Positions 1 to 7,531 of a stretch of 22,383 bases of DNA are shown piece by piece. A model generated the notes under the pieces. The model worked only from the letters and a program-made list of their open reading frames with translations. It was not told the origin of the DNA and made no database searches. Made by a program: the position numbers and the translations under genes. Numbering within the stretch: the first letter of the stretch is position 1; every line of letters begins with the position of its first letter. Source of the DNA: Candidatus Aminicenantes bacterium UBA647 (GTDB lineage: Bacteria; Acidobacteriota; Aminicenantia; UBA2199); the NCBI GenBank assembly GCA_002299555.1, contig DBOL01000003.1, positions 52,944-75,326 on the forward strand, written 5' to 3'.

Positions 1-558
1 GCAACATGGTGGATAAGGCAGGCAATCACAAGAGCCATTGCCGACCAGGCAAGGACGATCAGGATCCCTGTGCATATGATCGAAACTATCTATAAAATAA
101 ACAGGACTCAGAGACGGCTTGTCCAGGAACTGGGCAGAGAACCTACCGAAGAAGAGATCGGATCTGAAACGGGATTCACTTCAGATAAGATCCGCAAGAT
201 CATGAAGATCGCCCAGGAACCTATCTCGCTTGAGACACCTGTTGGAGATGATGAGTCTCATTTAAGAGATTTTCTTGAGGATGACCAAACAGCTTCACCT
301 CCGGAAATGATAAATCAGATGAACCTCAGAGAGCAACTGAATTATGTCCTCTCTACCCTGACTGAAAGAGAAGCGCGTGTAATAGAAATGAGATTCGGAT
401 TAATTGACGGCAATGAACACACTCTTGAAGAAGTAGGCCAGGAATTTCAGGTAACCAGGGAAAGGATCAGGCAGATCGAAGCAAAAGCGCTTCGGAAACT
501 TAAGAAAAAATCAAAGAAACTTGTCAACTTTCTTGATAAGCCCGAGAACATAAAGTAG
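1..558 (+). CDS. rpoD: RNA polymerase primary sigma factor RpoD, C-terminal part (5' end outside window)
   Basis: This is the promoter-recognition half of the housekeeping sigma-70 factor. The frame is open from base 1, so the gene starts upstream; 185 codons are visible. The first residues read ATWWIRQAITRAIADQ, the conserved region 2.4 helix that contacts the -10 box, followed by region 3 (TYR-rich start, EELGREPTEEEI-like segment) and regions 4.1-4.2. The final helix-turn-helix (TLEEVGQEFQVTRERIRQIE) binds the -35 element. The ATG at position 70 is internal and not the start, because the highly conserved region 2.4 lies before it. The stop is 7 bp from the convergent stop of the xer gene; no strong terminator is visible between them. 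Identification is secure from the motifs; only the N-terminus is unknown. Confidence 0.97.
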   Translation, partial: ATWWIRQAITRAIADQARTIRIPVHMIETIYKINRTQRRLVQELGREPTEEEIGSETGFTSDKIRKIMKIAQEPISLETPVGDDESHLRDFLEDDQTASPPEMINQMNLREQLNYVLSTLTEREARVIEMRFGLIDGNEHTLEEVGQEFQVTRERIRQIEAKALRKLKKKSKKLVNFLDKPENIK

Positions 559-565
559 ATCAGTT

Positions 566-1474
566 TTATTCATCACTTCTGGGATGAAGTTTGTCATATA
601 TCTTCTTAACTCTTTCTTTGGCAACATATGTGTAGATCTCAGTAGTGGAAATATTTGAATGCCCGAGCATCATCTGGATCGACCTGAGATCCGCCCCCTG
701 TTCAAGAAGGTGAGTTGCAAAAGAGTGGCGAAGCATATGCGGTGTTAGTGTTTTTGATATTCCAACCTTCACCCCGTATCCTCTTACAACTTTCCAGAGC
801 CCCTGTCTGCTTAATGACCCGCCATTCTTATTTATAAACAGAAATTCTGAAACTTTATCCTTTATCAGTTTAGGGCGAGCCTGATCAAGATAACGGACAA
901 GTTCTTCTTTTGCCTTATTGTTAAATGGAACTATCCTCTCCTTGCTCCCTTTCCCCATTACCCTCAGGAAATTATCATCAAAAAAAATATTTTCAAATTT
1001 CAGTCCAATGGTTTCTGATATTCTCAGTCCTGTAGCATACATCAATTCAAGGATCGCTCTATCCCTTACTCCCGTATTCTTCCCCATATCAGGGGCATTG
1101 ATAAGCTCAACCACTTCGTTTTTTGAAAGGTATTTAGGGATACTTTTCCATTTTTTAGGAAATGAGATGGCAGATGCAGGATTTACATCGACCTTTTCAT
1201 CAATTATTAAATATTTATAAAAACTCCTCAGAACAGAGATCAGATGTGATTGAGTTGCTGCAGATTGTCCCTTCCTCGATTCGATCTTAATAAATTCCAG
1301 AATATCCTCTTCACTGACATTCAGATAGCCTAATCCCTTATTTTCCAGAAACCTTTCAAATTTTTCGAGCTCTCCAATATATGAGATCAGTGTATTTCCG
1401 GAAAGCCCTTTTTCAATATCAAGGAAAACCTTGTACCTGTTCAGTTCAGCATGATATATATTCTTATTGAACAT
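566..1474 (-). CDS. xerD: Site-specific tyrosine recombinase, XerC/XerD family
   Basis: 302-residue tyrosine recombinase of the Xer family, which resolves chromosome dimers at dif sites together with FtsK. It has the N-terminal SAM-like core-binding domain (about residues 8-95) and the C-terminal catalytic domain (about 112-295). All catalytic residues are visible: R151 in ATGLRISE, K175 in GKGSKER, H246 and R249 in PHMLRHSFATHLLEQG, H272 in LGHSNISTT, and nucleophile Y281 in IYTYV. Length and spacing match E. coli XerD (298 aa). It lies 14 bp after the MBL-fold hydrolase on the same strand, so the two are probably cotranscribed. The Shine-Dalgarno site is weak (GGA about 8 bases before ATG). 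XerC versus XerD cannot be settled from this window. It could serve as a lone Xer; a phage or integron integrase is unlikely given the housekeeping context and typical length. Confidence 0.93.
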   Translation of the reverse strand: MFNKNIYHAELNRYKVFLDIEKGLSGNTLISYIGELEKFERFLENKGLGYLNVSEEDILEFIKIESRKGQSAATQSHLISVLRSFYKYLIIDEKVDVNPASAISFPKKWKSIPKYLSKNEVVELINAPDMGKNTGVRDRAILELMYATGLRISETIGLKFENIFFDDNFLRVMGKGSKERIVPFNNKAKEELVRYLDQARPKLIKDKVSEFLFINKNGGSLSRQGLWKVVRGYGVKVGISKTLTPHMLRHSFATHLLEQGADLRSIQMMLGHSNISTTEIYTYVAKERVKKIYDKLHPRSDE

Positions 1475-1488
1475 TTACATTCCAGAAC

Positions 1489-2106
1489 CTATAAGAACGG
1501 GTTGTGAGATAATTCCTGTTTTAACGTTGTAGAATCGCCATGTCCCGGCAGGATGAATGTATCAGGTGAAAAAAGCTTCAACATATCAAGAGAATTCTGA
1601 ATCACATTGAAATTTCCGCCGGGAAGATCTGTCCTGCCTATCGATCCTGCAAAAAGAGTGTCACCGGTAAACAATAGGTTGCCGGACTCAAGGCAGATCG
1701 AACCGGGAGTATGCCCGGGAGTGTTAATTACCCTGAGCTTCAGATCTCCGCTTCCTATTTCATCACCTTCATCAATAAACCGGTCCGGAGCATCCGGGAT
1801 TGAAAGCCCTAAAGCAGCAGAGATCTCCTTGTTAATATCAGATCGGAGTACAGGGAGTTCTTTCTCATGCATCATAAGGGGAATATCAAATTCCGACAGG
1901 ACACGTGATACACCACCACAATGATCCATGTGGGCATGTGTAAAAATTACAGCTTCAGGGATCAAGTCAATATCACGGATGATCTTTACGATCCTTTCAC
2001 CCTCGTCCCCAGGATCTAGAACGAAACACTTTTTCGATCCTTTTGAATAGATAAGGTAACAATTTACTTCAAGTTCTCCGACTACGATCTTTTTATATTC
2101 AGCCAA
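1489..2106 (-). CDS. MBL-fold metallohydrolase, glyoxalase II-like (TTG start)
   Basis: 205-residue metallo-beta-lactamase-fold hydrolase of the small YcbL/glyoxalase-II-like group, probably a cytoplasmic thioester hydrolase; the exact substrate cannot be told from sequence. Counting from the chosen start, the di-metal site is complete: H57-x-H59-x-D61-H62 in THAHMDHCGG, H132 in NTPGHTPGS, D149 in FTGDTLF and H189 in LPGHGD. The frame is open back to 2250, but I choose the TTG at 2106 because AGGAG lies directly upstream on the minus strand and the conserved fold begins right after it (IVVGELEVNCYLIY). The 48 extra upstream codons match nothing and run into a decayed repeat-like sequence (2153-2228). 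It precedes the xer gene in a likely two-gene unit. Confidence 0.88.
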   Translation of the reverse strand: MAEYKKIVVGELEVNCYLIYSKGSKKCFVLDPGDEGERIVKIIRDIDLIPEAVIFTHAHMDHCGGVSRVLSEFDIPLMMHEKELPVLRSDINKEISAALGLSIPDAPDRFIDEGDEIGSGDLKLRVINTPGHTPGSICLESGNLLFTGDTLFAGSIGRTDLPGGNFNVIQNSLDMLKLFSPDTFILPGHGDSTTLKQELSHNPFL

Positions 2107-2152
2107 TTTTTCTCTCCTGTTAGAATATAACAAAACAGTGACCTTATTAAAA

Positions 2153-2228
2153 GGGGACACGGAGTCACCAATCCTGGAGAGAGTGTGAAAAAAGCTGAAT
2201 ACTGATACAATTGGGGACAGACACTTTT
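2153..2228. repeat. Remnant of a GGGGACA-type mobile/REP-like sequence
   Basis: Two GGGGACA motifs in the same orientation lie 60 bp apart: GGGGACACGGAGTCACC at 2153-2169 and GGGGACAGACACTTTT at 2213-2228. From memory, these strings recur in many unrelated bacterial genomes next to IS200-like (Y1/REP-associated) transposase genes and in decayed intergenic copies. No transposase frame is present here, so this would be a non-autonomous or eroded copy. It fills most of the divergent region between the MBL-fold gene and gpmI and ends just before the gpmI promoter. The family assignment rests on recall rather than on a search. Confidence 0.45.
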
Positions 2229-2231
2229 GAA

Positions 2232-2260
2232 TTGACAGTTTTGAATTCAATATATAAAAT
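2232..2260 (+). promoter_or_regulatory. Sigma-70 promoter of gpmI
   Basis: TTGACA at 2232-2237, a 17-bp spacer, then TAAAAT at 2255-2260, predicting a transcription start near 2267 and a leader of about 65 nt. A second perfect TATAAT lies at 2293-2298, but it has no convincing -35 element. The same TTGAMA-17-TAAAAT layout is found at two other operons in this window. Confidence 0.65.
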
Positions 2261-2331
2261 TCATAGTTACCTTTTCAAATATAGAATGGTGTTATAATTA
2301 ATTAAGCTTTAAAATATGAGGAAGTATTAAA

Positions 2332-3840
2332 TTGAAAAAACCGATTTGTTTAATAATAAGAGATGGGTGGGGAAAGGGTAAGGAAACTGATTCCAATGCT
2401 ATCTTTAAGGCAAAAACACCTTTTAATGATAAAATAGAGAAGGAATTCCCGACAACATTGATCAAAACATCGGGACTTGATGTCGGATTACCCGAAGGAT
2501 ATCAGGGAAACAGCGAAGTGGGGCATCTGAATATCGGATCAGGAAGAGTCGTTTATCAAAGCCTTACCAGGATAGACAATGCGATAGAAAAAGGTGAGTT
2601 TTTTAATGATCAGACCATCAGAAGATCAATAAGATCCGCTGTTAAGAAAGGGAGCTCTATCCATTTGATGGGCCTAATCCAGGAGGAAGGTGTTCATGCT
2701 GTAACCCGGCACTGCCTGGAGATATTAAAAATCGCAAAAGATGAAGGAGCAACAAAAGTACTTATTCATGCAATAACAGACGGGAGAGATACACCTCCTA
2801 AATCAGCCCTGGACCACCTGGCATTTCTTCAGGAAGGAATTGACAATATCGGGATCGGAAGGATCGTTTCTGTTACCGGAAGATATTACATGATGGACAG
2901 GGATAACAGATGGGACAGGACAGAAAAAGGATACAGGGTCCTGATGAATGGTGATGGGAAAAACTCCGGAAGCTGGAAAGATGTTGTAAAGAGCAGTTAT
3001 GATGAAGGCATAACCGATGAATTTATCGATCCTTGTGTAATAGATTATGACGGTATCGGTCAGAACGATACTTTTATCTTTTTCAACTTCAGGTTTGACC
3101 GGACCCGACAGATAACGAAAGCAATTGTCGAGAAGGATTTCTCGGAATTCGAAACCGTAGATCACAATCTCAATTTCATTACAATGACCCACTATTATGA
3201 TAACGGAAACTTTACAGAGATATTCACTGAACTGACATATAAAAAAATTCTTGGTGAGATAATATCAGCAAACGGTCTCAAACAATTAAGGATCTCTGAA
3301 ACAGAAAAATTTGCACATGTAACATTTTTTTTTAATGCACTTAAAAACGAGCCTTTCCCCGGAGAAGACAGGATACTGATAAAAAGCCCGGGTGTCTCCA
3401 CATATGACAAAAAGCCTGAGATGTCTGCAAATGAAATAACTGAAAAATTGATAAAGGAGATCAATTCAGACCAGTATGATCTTATAATTGTAAACTATGC
3501 AAATTGCGATATGGTGGGGCATACAGGGATTTTCGATAAAATAGTTACAGCTGTCGAAACAGTGGATTCCTGCACCAGGAGGATTTCTGATGCGATCCTC
3601 GGAAAAAAAGGTGTCGTTATCCTGACCGCAGATCATGGAAATGCCGAAGAGACAAAACTTAAAGATGGCTCACCTATGACCTCTCATACAACAAATCCTG
3701 TCCCTTTGACAATAATGGGCATAGAAAAAAACACTGGACTTAGATCCGATGGGAAACTCAGTGATATAGCCCCTACCATCCTTAAATTGATTGGGATAGA
3801 GAAACCTGCTGAAATGGACGGGACAAGCCTCATTATCTGA
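2332..3840 (+). CDS. gpmI: 2,3-bisphosphoglycerate-independent phosphoglycerate mutase (TTG start)
   Basis: 502-residue cofactor-independent phosphoglycerate mutase interconverting 3- and 2-phosphoglycerate in lower glycolysis, a two-Mn alkaline-phosphatase-superfamily enzyme. The metal aspartate sits in the N-terminal RDGWG (D11). The phosphoserine nucleophile is S61 in GYQGNSEVGHLNIGSGR. The insertion domain carries ITDGRDTPP and the TGRYYMMDRDNRWDR signature. The C-terminal metal site includes MVGHTG and TADHGNAEET, followed by SHTTNPVP. The length is normal for the family. The start is TTG, with GAGGAAG seven to eight bases upstream and the conserved motif at residue 11. A minor oddity is NCDMVGH, where most homologues have NPDMVGH. 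It is transcribed alone, with FadL starting about 100 bp later from its own promoter. A phosphopentomutase (DeoB, same superfamily) is excluded by the full-length GpmI motifs. Confidence 0.96.
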   Translation: MKKPICLIIRDGWGKGKETDSNAIFKAKTPFNDKIEKEFPTTLIKTSGLDVGLPEGYQGNSEVGHLNIGSGRVVYQSLTRIDNAIEKGEFFNDQTIRRSIRSAVKKGSSIHLMGLIQEEGVHAVTRHCLEILKIAKDEGATKVLIHAITDGRDTPPKSALDHLAFLQEGIDNIGIGRIVSVTGRYYMMDRDNRWDRTEKGYRVLMNGDGKNSGSWKDVVKSSYDEGITDEFIDPCVIDYDGIGQNDTFIFFNFRFDRTRQITKAIVEKDFSEFETVDHNLNFITMTHYYDNGNFTEIFTELTYKKILGEIISANGLKQLRISETEKFAHVTFFFNALKNEPFPGEDRILIKSPGVSTYDKKPEMSANEITEKLIKEINSDQYDLIIVNYANCDMVGHTGIFDKIVTAVETVDSCTRRISDAILGKKGVVILTADHGNAEETKLKDGSPMTSHTTNPVPLTIMGIEKNTGLRSDGKLSDIAPTILKLIGIEKPAEMDGTSLII

Positions 3841-3890
3841 AATCCTAAATCATTCCGATCCGGTTTTAATTGTTAAAGGTCAGAATTATA

Positions 3891-3919
3891 TTGTTTTTTT
3901 TATTTAAAAAAAATATAAT
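3891..3919 (+). promoter_or_regulatory. Promoter of the FadL-like gene
   Basis: TTGTTT at 3891-3896, a 17-bp A/T-only spacer made of T and A runs, then a perfect TATAAT at 3914-3919. The predicted start is near 3926, followed by AGGAGG at 3930-3935 and the ATG at 3940, so the leader is only about 14 nt. Confidence 0.6.
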
Positions 3920-3939
3920 CTAGCCCAATAGGAGGATAT

Positions 3940-5214
3940 ATGAGAAATATGTTCAAAATTATCAGCATTATTGTACTTATGATAGGACTCTCGTTCGGCG
4001 CATTTGCAAATGGTTTAAATCTGAATGGAATGGGTACTAAAGCTATAAGTATGGGTGGTGCATTTATTGCAGTTGCAGATGATTATAGTGCAGTATTCTG
4101 GAATCCGGCAGGATTGACACAGATGGATGAAGCAAGCTTATCTGTTTTTTCATCTTTCATAATTCCAACCGGAACTTACGCTTATGCTCCGGCCGGGATC
4201 GATATGGAAACGGAGAGCAAGATATTCCCGGCTCCCGCTCTTACATATTACAAACCCCTGTCCGATAAGCTTATATTCGGACTTACTGTTTATGCAACAT
4301 CAGGTGCAGGTGCTTATTGGGACGGAGCACCTCTCGTTCCTTTCAACACAGGTTTCCCCGCAAACACAAAAGTGTATACATGGGCAAGTAAGGTTGGCGG
4401 AATAACTTTTTCACCCGTTGTGGCTTACAAAGTAAGTGACAAGTTTTCACTGGGTGTTACACTGAATGTTACATACGGTATGCTGGACATGGAAAGGCAG
4501 GCAAACGGCTTTCAGTACACAGAATCCGCACACGGAATTGGTTTTGGTGCAACTTTCGGAGCACTTTTTAAACCTTCAGACAAGTTCAGCATCGGATTTA
4601 CTTTTAAAACTCCACAAAAACTCGAACTTAAGGGTGATATTGAACTAGATGGCCTGAGTGCTGCAATACCATTTCCTGGATTAAATGATTCAGTAGAGAT
4701 GACCAGAGAGATCACATGGCCAATGTGGGCAGGAGTAGGTGTCGCATTCAGACCAACTGACAAACTTACAATTGCTTTAGATGTTCAGTATACAAAATGG
4801 TCAGAACTTGGTGAACTCCCAGCAACTACTGATGATGCAATGTGGAGTGCGGCTTTACCATTTGTAGGAACATTGATAGATGGAACTACATATGAACTTA
4901 TGTGGGAAGATGCAACTCAGATCAGAGTTGGCTTTGACTACAAACTTTCAGATACATTCTCCCTCAGAGCAGGATACTATTCTGATCCGGCTCCTTCACC
5001 AGAGACAACACTCAACATTATGCTTCCGAGCATAAGCTATAACGTGTTTACTATAGGATTCGGTTATCACACTGAGAAGTTAACTCTCGATGCAGGCTTT
5101 GAATATTTAAGCGGTGCAGACAGAGAAGCTGACATGTCGCATGGAAAAGCAATGCCTGGAACACACGGCATGAGCATGATGGTTCCAACGATAAGTCTTA
5201 CTTACAAGTTTTAA
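3940..5214 (+). CDS. FadL/OmpP1 family outer-membrane transport protein
   Basis: 424-residue outer-membrane beta-barrel of the FadL/OmpP1/TodX family, which lets hydrophobic compounds such as long-chain fatty acids or aromatics cross the outer membrane. A signal peptide is evident: positive start, hydrophobic core (ISIIVLMIGLSFGAFA) and a predicted cut after A23, giving mature N-terminus NGLNLNGMG. The family hallmark follows: AISMGGAFIAVADDYSAVF and WNPAGL. The rest consists of alternating amphipathic strands ending in the aromatic C-terminus SLTYKF typical of barrels recognised by the Bam machinery. It has its own promoter and an excellent SD (AGGAGG), and is followed by a strong terminator, so it is monocistronic. 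The substrate cannot be read from sequence. This gene is the best evidence that the host is diderm. Confidence 0.92.
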   Translation: MRNMFKIISIIVLMIGLSFGAFANGLNLNGMGTKAISMGGAFIAVADDYSAVFWNPAGLTQMDEASLSVFSSFIIPTGTYAYAPAGIDMETESKIFPAPALTYYKPLSDKLIFGLTVYATSGAGAYWDGAPLVPFNTGFPANTKVYTWASKVGGITFSPVVAYKVSDKFSLGVTLNVTYGMLDMERQANGFQYTESAHGIGFGATFGALFKPSDKFSIGFTFKTPQKLELKGDIELDGLSAAIPFPGLNDSVEMTREITWPMWAGVGVAFRPTDKLTIALDVQYTKWSELGELPATTDDAMWSAALPFVGTLIDGTTYELMWEDATQIRVGFDYKLSDTFSLRAGYYSDPAPSPETTLNIMLPSISYNVFTIGFGYHTEKLTLDAGFEYLSGADREADMSHGKAMPGTHGMSMMVPTISLTYKF

Positions 5215-5231
5215 AAACACCATAATCAAAT

Positions 5232-5267
5232 AAAAAGGGGAAAGGCTCACGCCTTTCCCTTTTTTTT
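5232..5267 (+). terminator. Rho-independent terminator after the FadL-like gene
   Basis: GGGAAAGGC (5238-5246) pairs with GCCTTTCCC (5251-5259) across a TCAC tetraloop. The stem can be extended by G-U and A-U pairs and is followed by eight T residues (5260-5267). It starts about 18 bp after the stop codon. The downstream -35 box for the aldolase gene (5269) begins immediately after the T-tract. Confidence 0.93.
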
Positions 5268-5268
5268 A

Positions 5269-5297
5269 TTGAAAAAAAAGCACTCATATAGGATAAT
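5269..5297 (+). promoter_or_regulatory. Promoter of the fructose-bisphosphate aldolase gene
   Basis: TTGAAA at 5269-5274, a 17-bp spacer, then GATAAT at 5292-5297 (5/6 and 5/6 matches to consensus). The predicted start is near 5304, with AGGAGG at 5306-5311 and ATG at 5316, so the leader is about 12 nt. Confidence 0.6.
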
Positions 5298-5315
5298 ATC
5301 TTTTCAGGAGGAAAA

Positions 5316-6227
5316 ATGGATAATGAGATACACATTCCGACAGATGTCCCTAACGGGAGCATAAATGAATATCTGTCAAACGCCGATGAGATAACACTCG
5401 GATCCGGAAGATTAATGCTTTTTGCGGGTGATCAGAAAGTTGAGCACCTGAATGCAGATTTTTACGGTAAAAACATCCATGAAGATGATAATGATCCGGA
5501 ACACCTTTTCAGGATAGCCGACAAAGCTGAGATCGGTGTTTTTGCAACTCAGTTAGGATTGATATCAATGTATGGAAGTGATTATCCGGAAGTTCCCTAC
5601 CTTGTTAAATTAAACTCAAAAACAAATCTGGTTCCAACCTCACATAAAGATCCGATATCACTTCAACATATCGACATGGAACAGGTCATTGATTTTAAAA
5701 ATAAATCAGGGCTGAACATTCTAGGTGTCGGCTACACAATATATCTCGGAAGTGAGTTCGAACATTTAATGATCAGAGAAGCAACTCAGGCTATCCGCTA
5801 TTGTCACCAGCACGGATTAGTTTCAGTATTGTGGATATATCCAAGAGGCCAATCGGTAAAAGATGAGAAAGATCCTGACCTGATAGCCGGTGCCACAGGA
5901 GTTGCGGCCACTTTGGGGGCAGATTTTGTAAAAGTAAATTACCCTAAAAAAGATGGTGAAAAATCGGCCGAAGTTTTTAAAAGATCTATAAAAGCAGCCG
6001 GAAAAACTAAAGTGATATGCGCAGGCGGATCAAGTACTGACCCGGAGCTCTTCCTTCAACAATTGCATGACCAGATCCATATATCCGGAGCAATGGGAAA
6101 TGCTACAGGGAGAAACATTCATCAGAAATCTCTTGATGATGCGGTCCTGATTGCAAATGCAACTTCAGCCATTACGATCCACGATAAAAGCGTTGAGGAA
6201 GCAATTAAAATATATACCGGAAGTTAA
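5316..6227 (+). CDS. Class I fructose-1,6-bisphosphate aldolase, archaeal/DhnA type
   Basis: 303-residue Schiff-base aldolase of the DhnA/FbaB (archaeal-type class I) family, a TIM barrel that cleaves or forms fructose-1,6-bisphosphate from dihydroxyacetone phosphate and glyceraldehyde-3-phosphate. Visible features are the GDQK motif near residue 38, Y175 in WIYPRG, the Schiff-base lysine K206 in ADFVKVNYP, CAGGSS at 235-240 and the phosphate-binding GATGRNIHQ-like segment (G261-Q270). The length is slightly above the usual 260-280, from the N-terminal extension. Start ATG with AGGAGG five bases upstream. It is monocistronic between the FadL terminator and the metK promoter. A link to the downstream organelle, which makes glyceraldehyde-3-phosphate, is possible in metabolism but not shown by gene order. 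A related aldolase such as 2-amino-3,7-dideoxy-heptulosonate synthase is less likely. Confidence 0.85.
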   Translation: MDNEIHIPTDVPNGSINEYLSNADEITLGSGRLMLFAGDQKVEHLNADFYGKNIHEDDNDPEHLFRIADKAEIGVFATQLGLISMYGSDYPEVPYLVKLNSKTNLVPTSHKDPISLQHIDMEQVIDFKNKSGLNILGVGYTIYLGSEFEHLMIREATQAIRYCHQHGLVSVLWIYPRGQSVKDEKDPDLIAGATGVAATLGADFVKVNYPKKDGEKSAEVFKRSIKAAGKTKVICAGGSSTDPELFLQQLHDQIHISGAMGNATGRNIHQKSLDDAVLIANATSAITIHDKSVEEAIKIYTGS

Positions 6228-6301
6228 AAACACCTGTTTTTTACTAGACTTGCTGAGCACAATTTACACCAATATCAGTACAGTCGATATTTGTATTCAA
6301 A

Positions 6302-6330
6302 TTGACACATATTTCTAATTCTGCTAATAT
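6302..6330 (+). promoter_or_regulatory. Consensus promoter of metK with extended -10
   Basis: Perfect TTGACA at 6302-6307, a 17-bp spacer, then TAATAT at 6325-6330, preceded by TGC, which makes it an extended -10. The predicted start is near 6337, leaving only about 17 nt before the ATG; there is therefore no room for a SAM riboswitch in the leader. Just upstream, AATATC (6271-6276) and GATATT (6286-6291) form a dyad around a 9-bp spacer that could be an operator. Confidence 0.8.
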
Positions 6331-6354
6331 CATCTGATAATATACGGAGGAAAA

Positions 6355-7518
6355 ATGATTAAAGGAAAACACCTTTTCACTTCTGAATCAGTTACGGAAG
6401 GACATCCGGACAAGATATGCGACCAGATATCAGACGCAATTCTCGATGAATGCCTCAAAAAAGATAAAGATTCAAAAGTTGCAATAGAATGTTTAATAAA
6501 AACCGGAGCGGTAGTTGTGGCCGGAGAGATAACAACCAAATGTTATGTGAAGATCCCAAAAATAGTAAGAGATACTCTAAAAGAAATCGGATATACAAAG
6601 TCAAGTTTCGGGATGGATGCTGAAACAACAGCAGTATTTGTTCACCTGGAAGAACAATCATCAGACATTTACCAGGGCGTAGATTCAGAGGATGGCCAAT
6701 ACAGGGAACAGGGTGCCGGAGATCAGGGAATGATGTTCGGATATGCAACAAATGAGACCGATAACTTCATGCCTCTCCCGATTGACATGGCGCATAAACT
6801 TACAAAAAAACTGGCAGAGGTCAGAAAGAACGGTACTCTCCCCTACCTCGGACCCGATGGGAAATCACAGGTAACGGTAGAATACAATGACGGTAAACCA
6901 CAGAAAATAACAACAGTTGTGATTTCCAACCAGCATGAAGACGGATTGGAACATGCAAAAATAAAAAAAGATGTGATCGAAGTTGTGATAAAACCTGTTC
7001 TTGGTGATCTTATCGATGAAAATACAACATTCTTTGTAAATCCTACCGGGAAATTTGTTATCGGAGGACCTCAGGCTGATGCAGGTGTAACCGGCAGAAA
7101 GATCATCGTTGATACCTATGGCGGAATGGGAAGACATGGTGGTGGAGCTTTTTCAGGAAAAGATGCTTCAAAAGTTGACCGCTCAGGTGCATATGCTTCG
7201 AGATACATTGCAAAGAACATTGTAGCTGCAGGCCTTGCAGACAGATGCGAGGTTCAACTTGCCTACGCAATTGGAGTTGCAGAACCGGTATCCATAATGG
7301 CAAACACATTTGGAACCGGAAAGATCGAGGAACAGAGAATCGTTGAACTCATCAACGAAGTATTCCCTCTTAAACCTGCAGACATCATTAAAGAACTCGG
7401 ACTAAAGAAGCCGATATTCAAACAAACAGCTTCTTATGGCCATTTCGGAAGAGATTCTTTTCCCTGGGAAAAACTCGACAAAGTGGAAAAATTGAAAGAA
7501 TTGTCAGGGGTGAGTTGA
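6355..7518 (+). CDS. metK: S-adenosylmethionine synthetase
   Basis: 387-residue methionine adenosyltransferase making SAM from methionine and ATP, normally a cytoplasmic tetramer. All three domain signatures are present: TSESVTEGHPDKICDQISD (ATP/methionine-binding N-terminus), GAGDQGMMFGYA (family signature 1) and the glycine-rich P-loop-like GGGAFSGKDASKVDRSGAY (signature 2). The length matches the family (about 385-400). Start ATG with GGAGG about five bases upstream. Expression appears driven by an unusually good promoter (6302-6330) with a very short leader. The next gene starts 13 bp after its stop, so the response regulator may be cotranscribed with metK. Confidence 0.98.
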   Translation: MIKGKHLFTSESVTEGHPDKICDQISDAILDECLKKDKDSKVAIECLIKTGAVVVAGEITTKCYVKIPKIVRDTLKEIGYTKSSFGMDAETTAVFVHLEEQSSDIYQGVDSEDGQYREQGAGDQGMMFGYATNETDNFMPLPIDMAHKLTKKLAEVRKNGTLPYLGPDGKSQVTVEYNDGKPQKITTVVISNQHEDGLEHAKIKKDVIEVVIKPVLGDLIDENTTFFVNPTGKFVIGGPQADAGVTGRKIIVDTYGGMGRHGGGAFSGKDASKVDRSGAYASRYIAKNIVAAGLADRCEVQLAYAIGVAEPVSIMANTFGTGKIEEQRIVELINEVFPLKPADIIKELGLKKPIFKQTASYGHFGRDSFPWEKLDKVEKLKELSGVS

Positions 7519-7531
7519 AGCAATAAAATAA

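Noticed and set aside
566..1474. Xer-family gene as an integrase of an integrative element near the BMC locus
   Set aside because: It has full Xer-type length and motifs, lies in housekeeping context far from the BMC genes, and no att-like repeats are visible around it.
2107..2250. Longer N-terminus of the MBL-fold protein from an ATG at 2250
   Set aside because: The added 48 codons cover the repeat remnant, match no domain, and a TTG with AGGAG sits exactly before the conserved fold.
6226..6242. AAAAACA/TGTTTTT hairpin after the aldolase gene as a terminator
   Set aside because: Almost only A-T pairs and a two-base loop; too weak to claim, although followed by T residues.
6337..6354. SAM riboswitch upstream of metK
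   Set aside because: The leader after the strong promoter is only about 17 nt and the upstream sequence shows none of the SAM-I helices.
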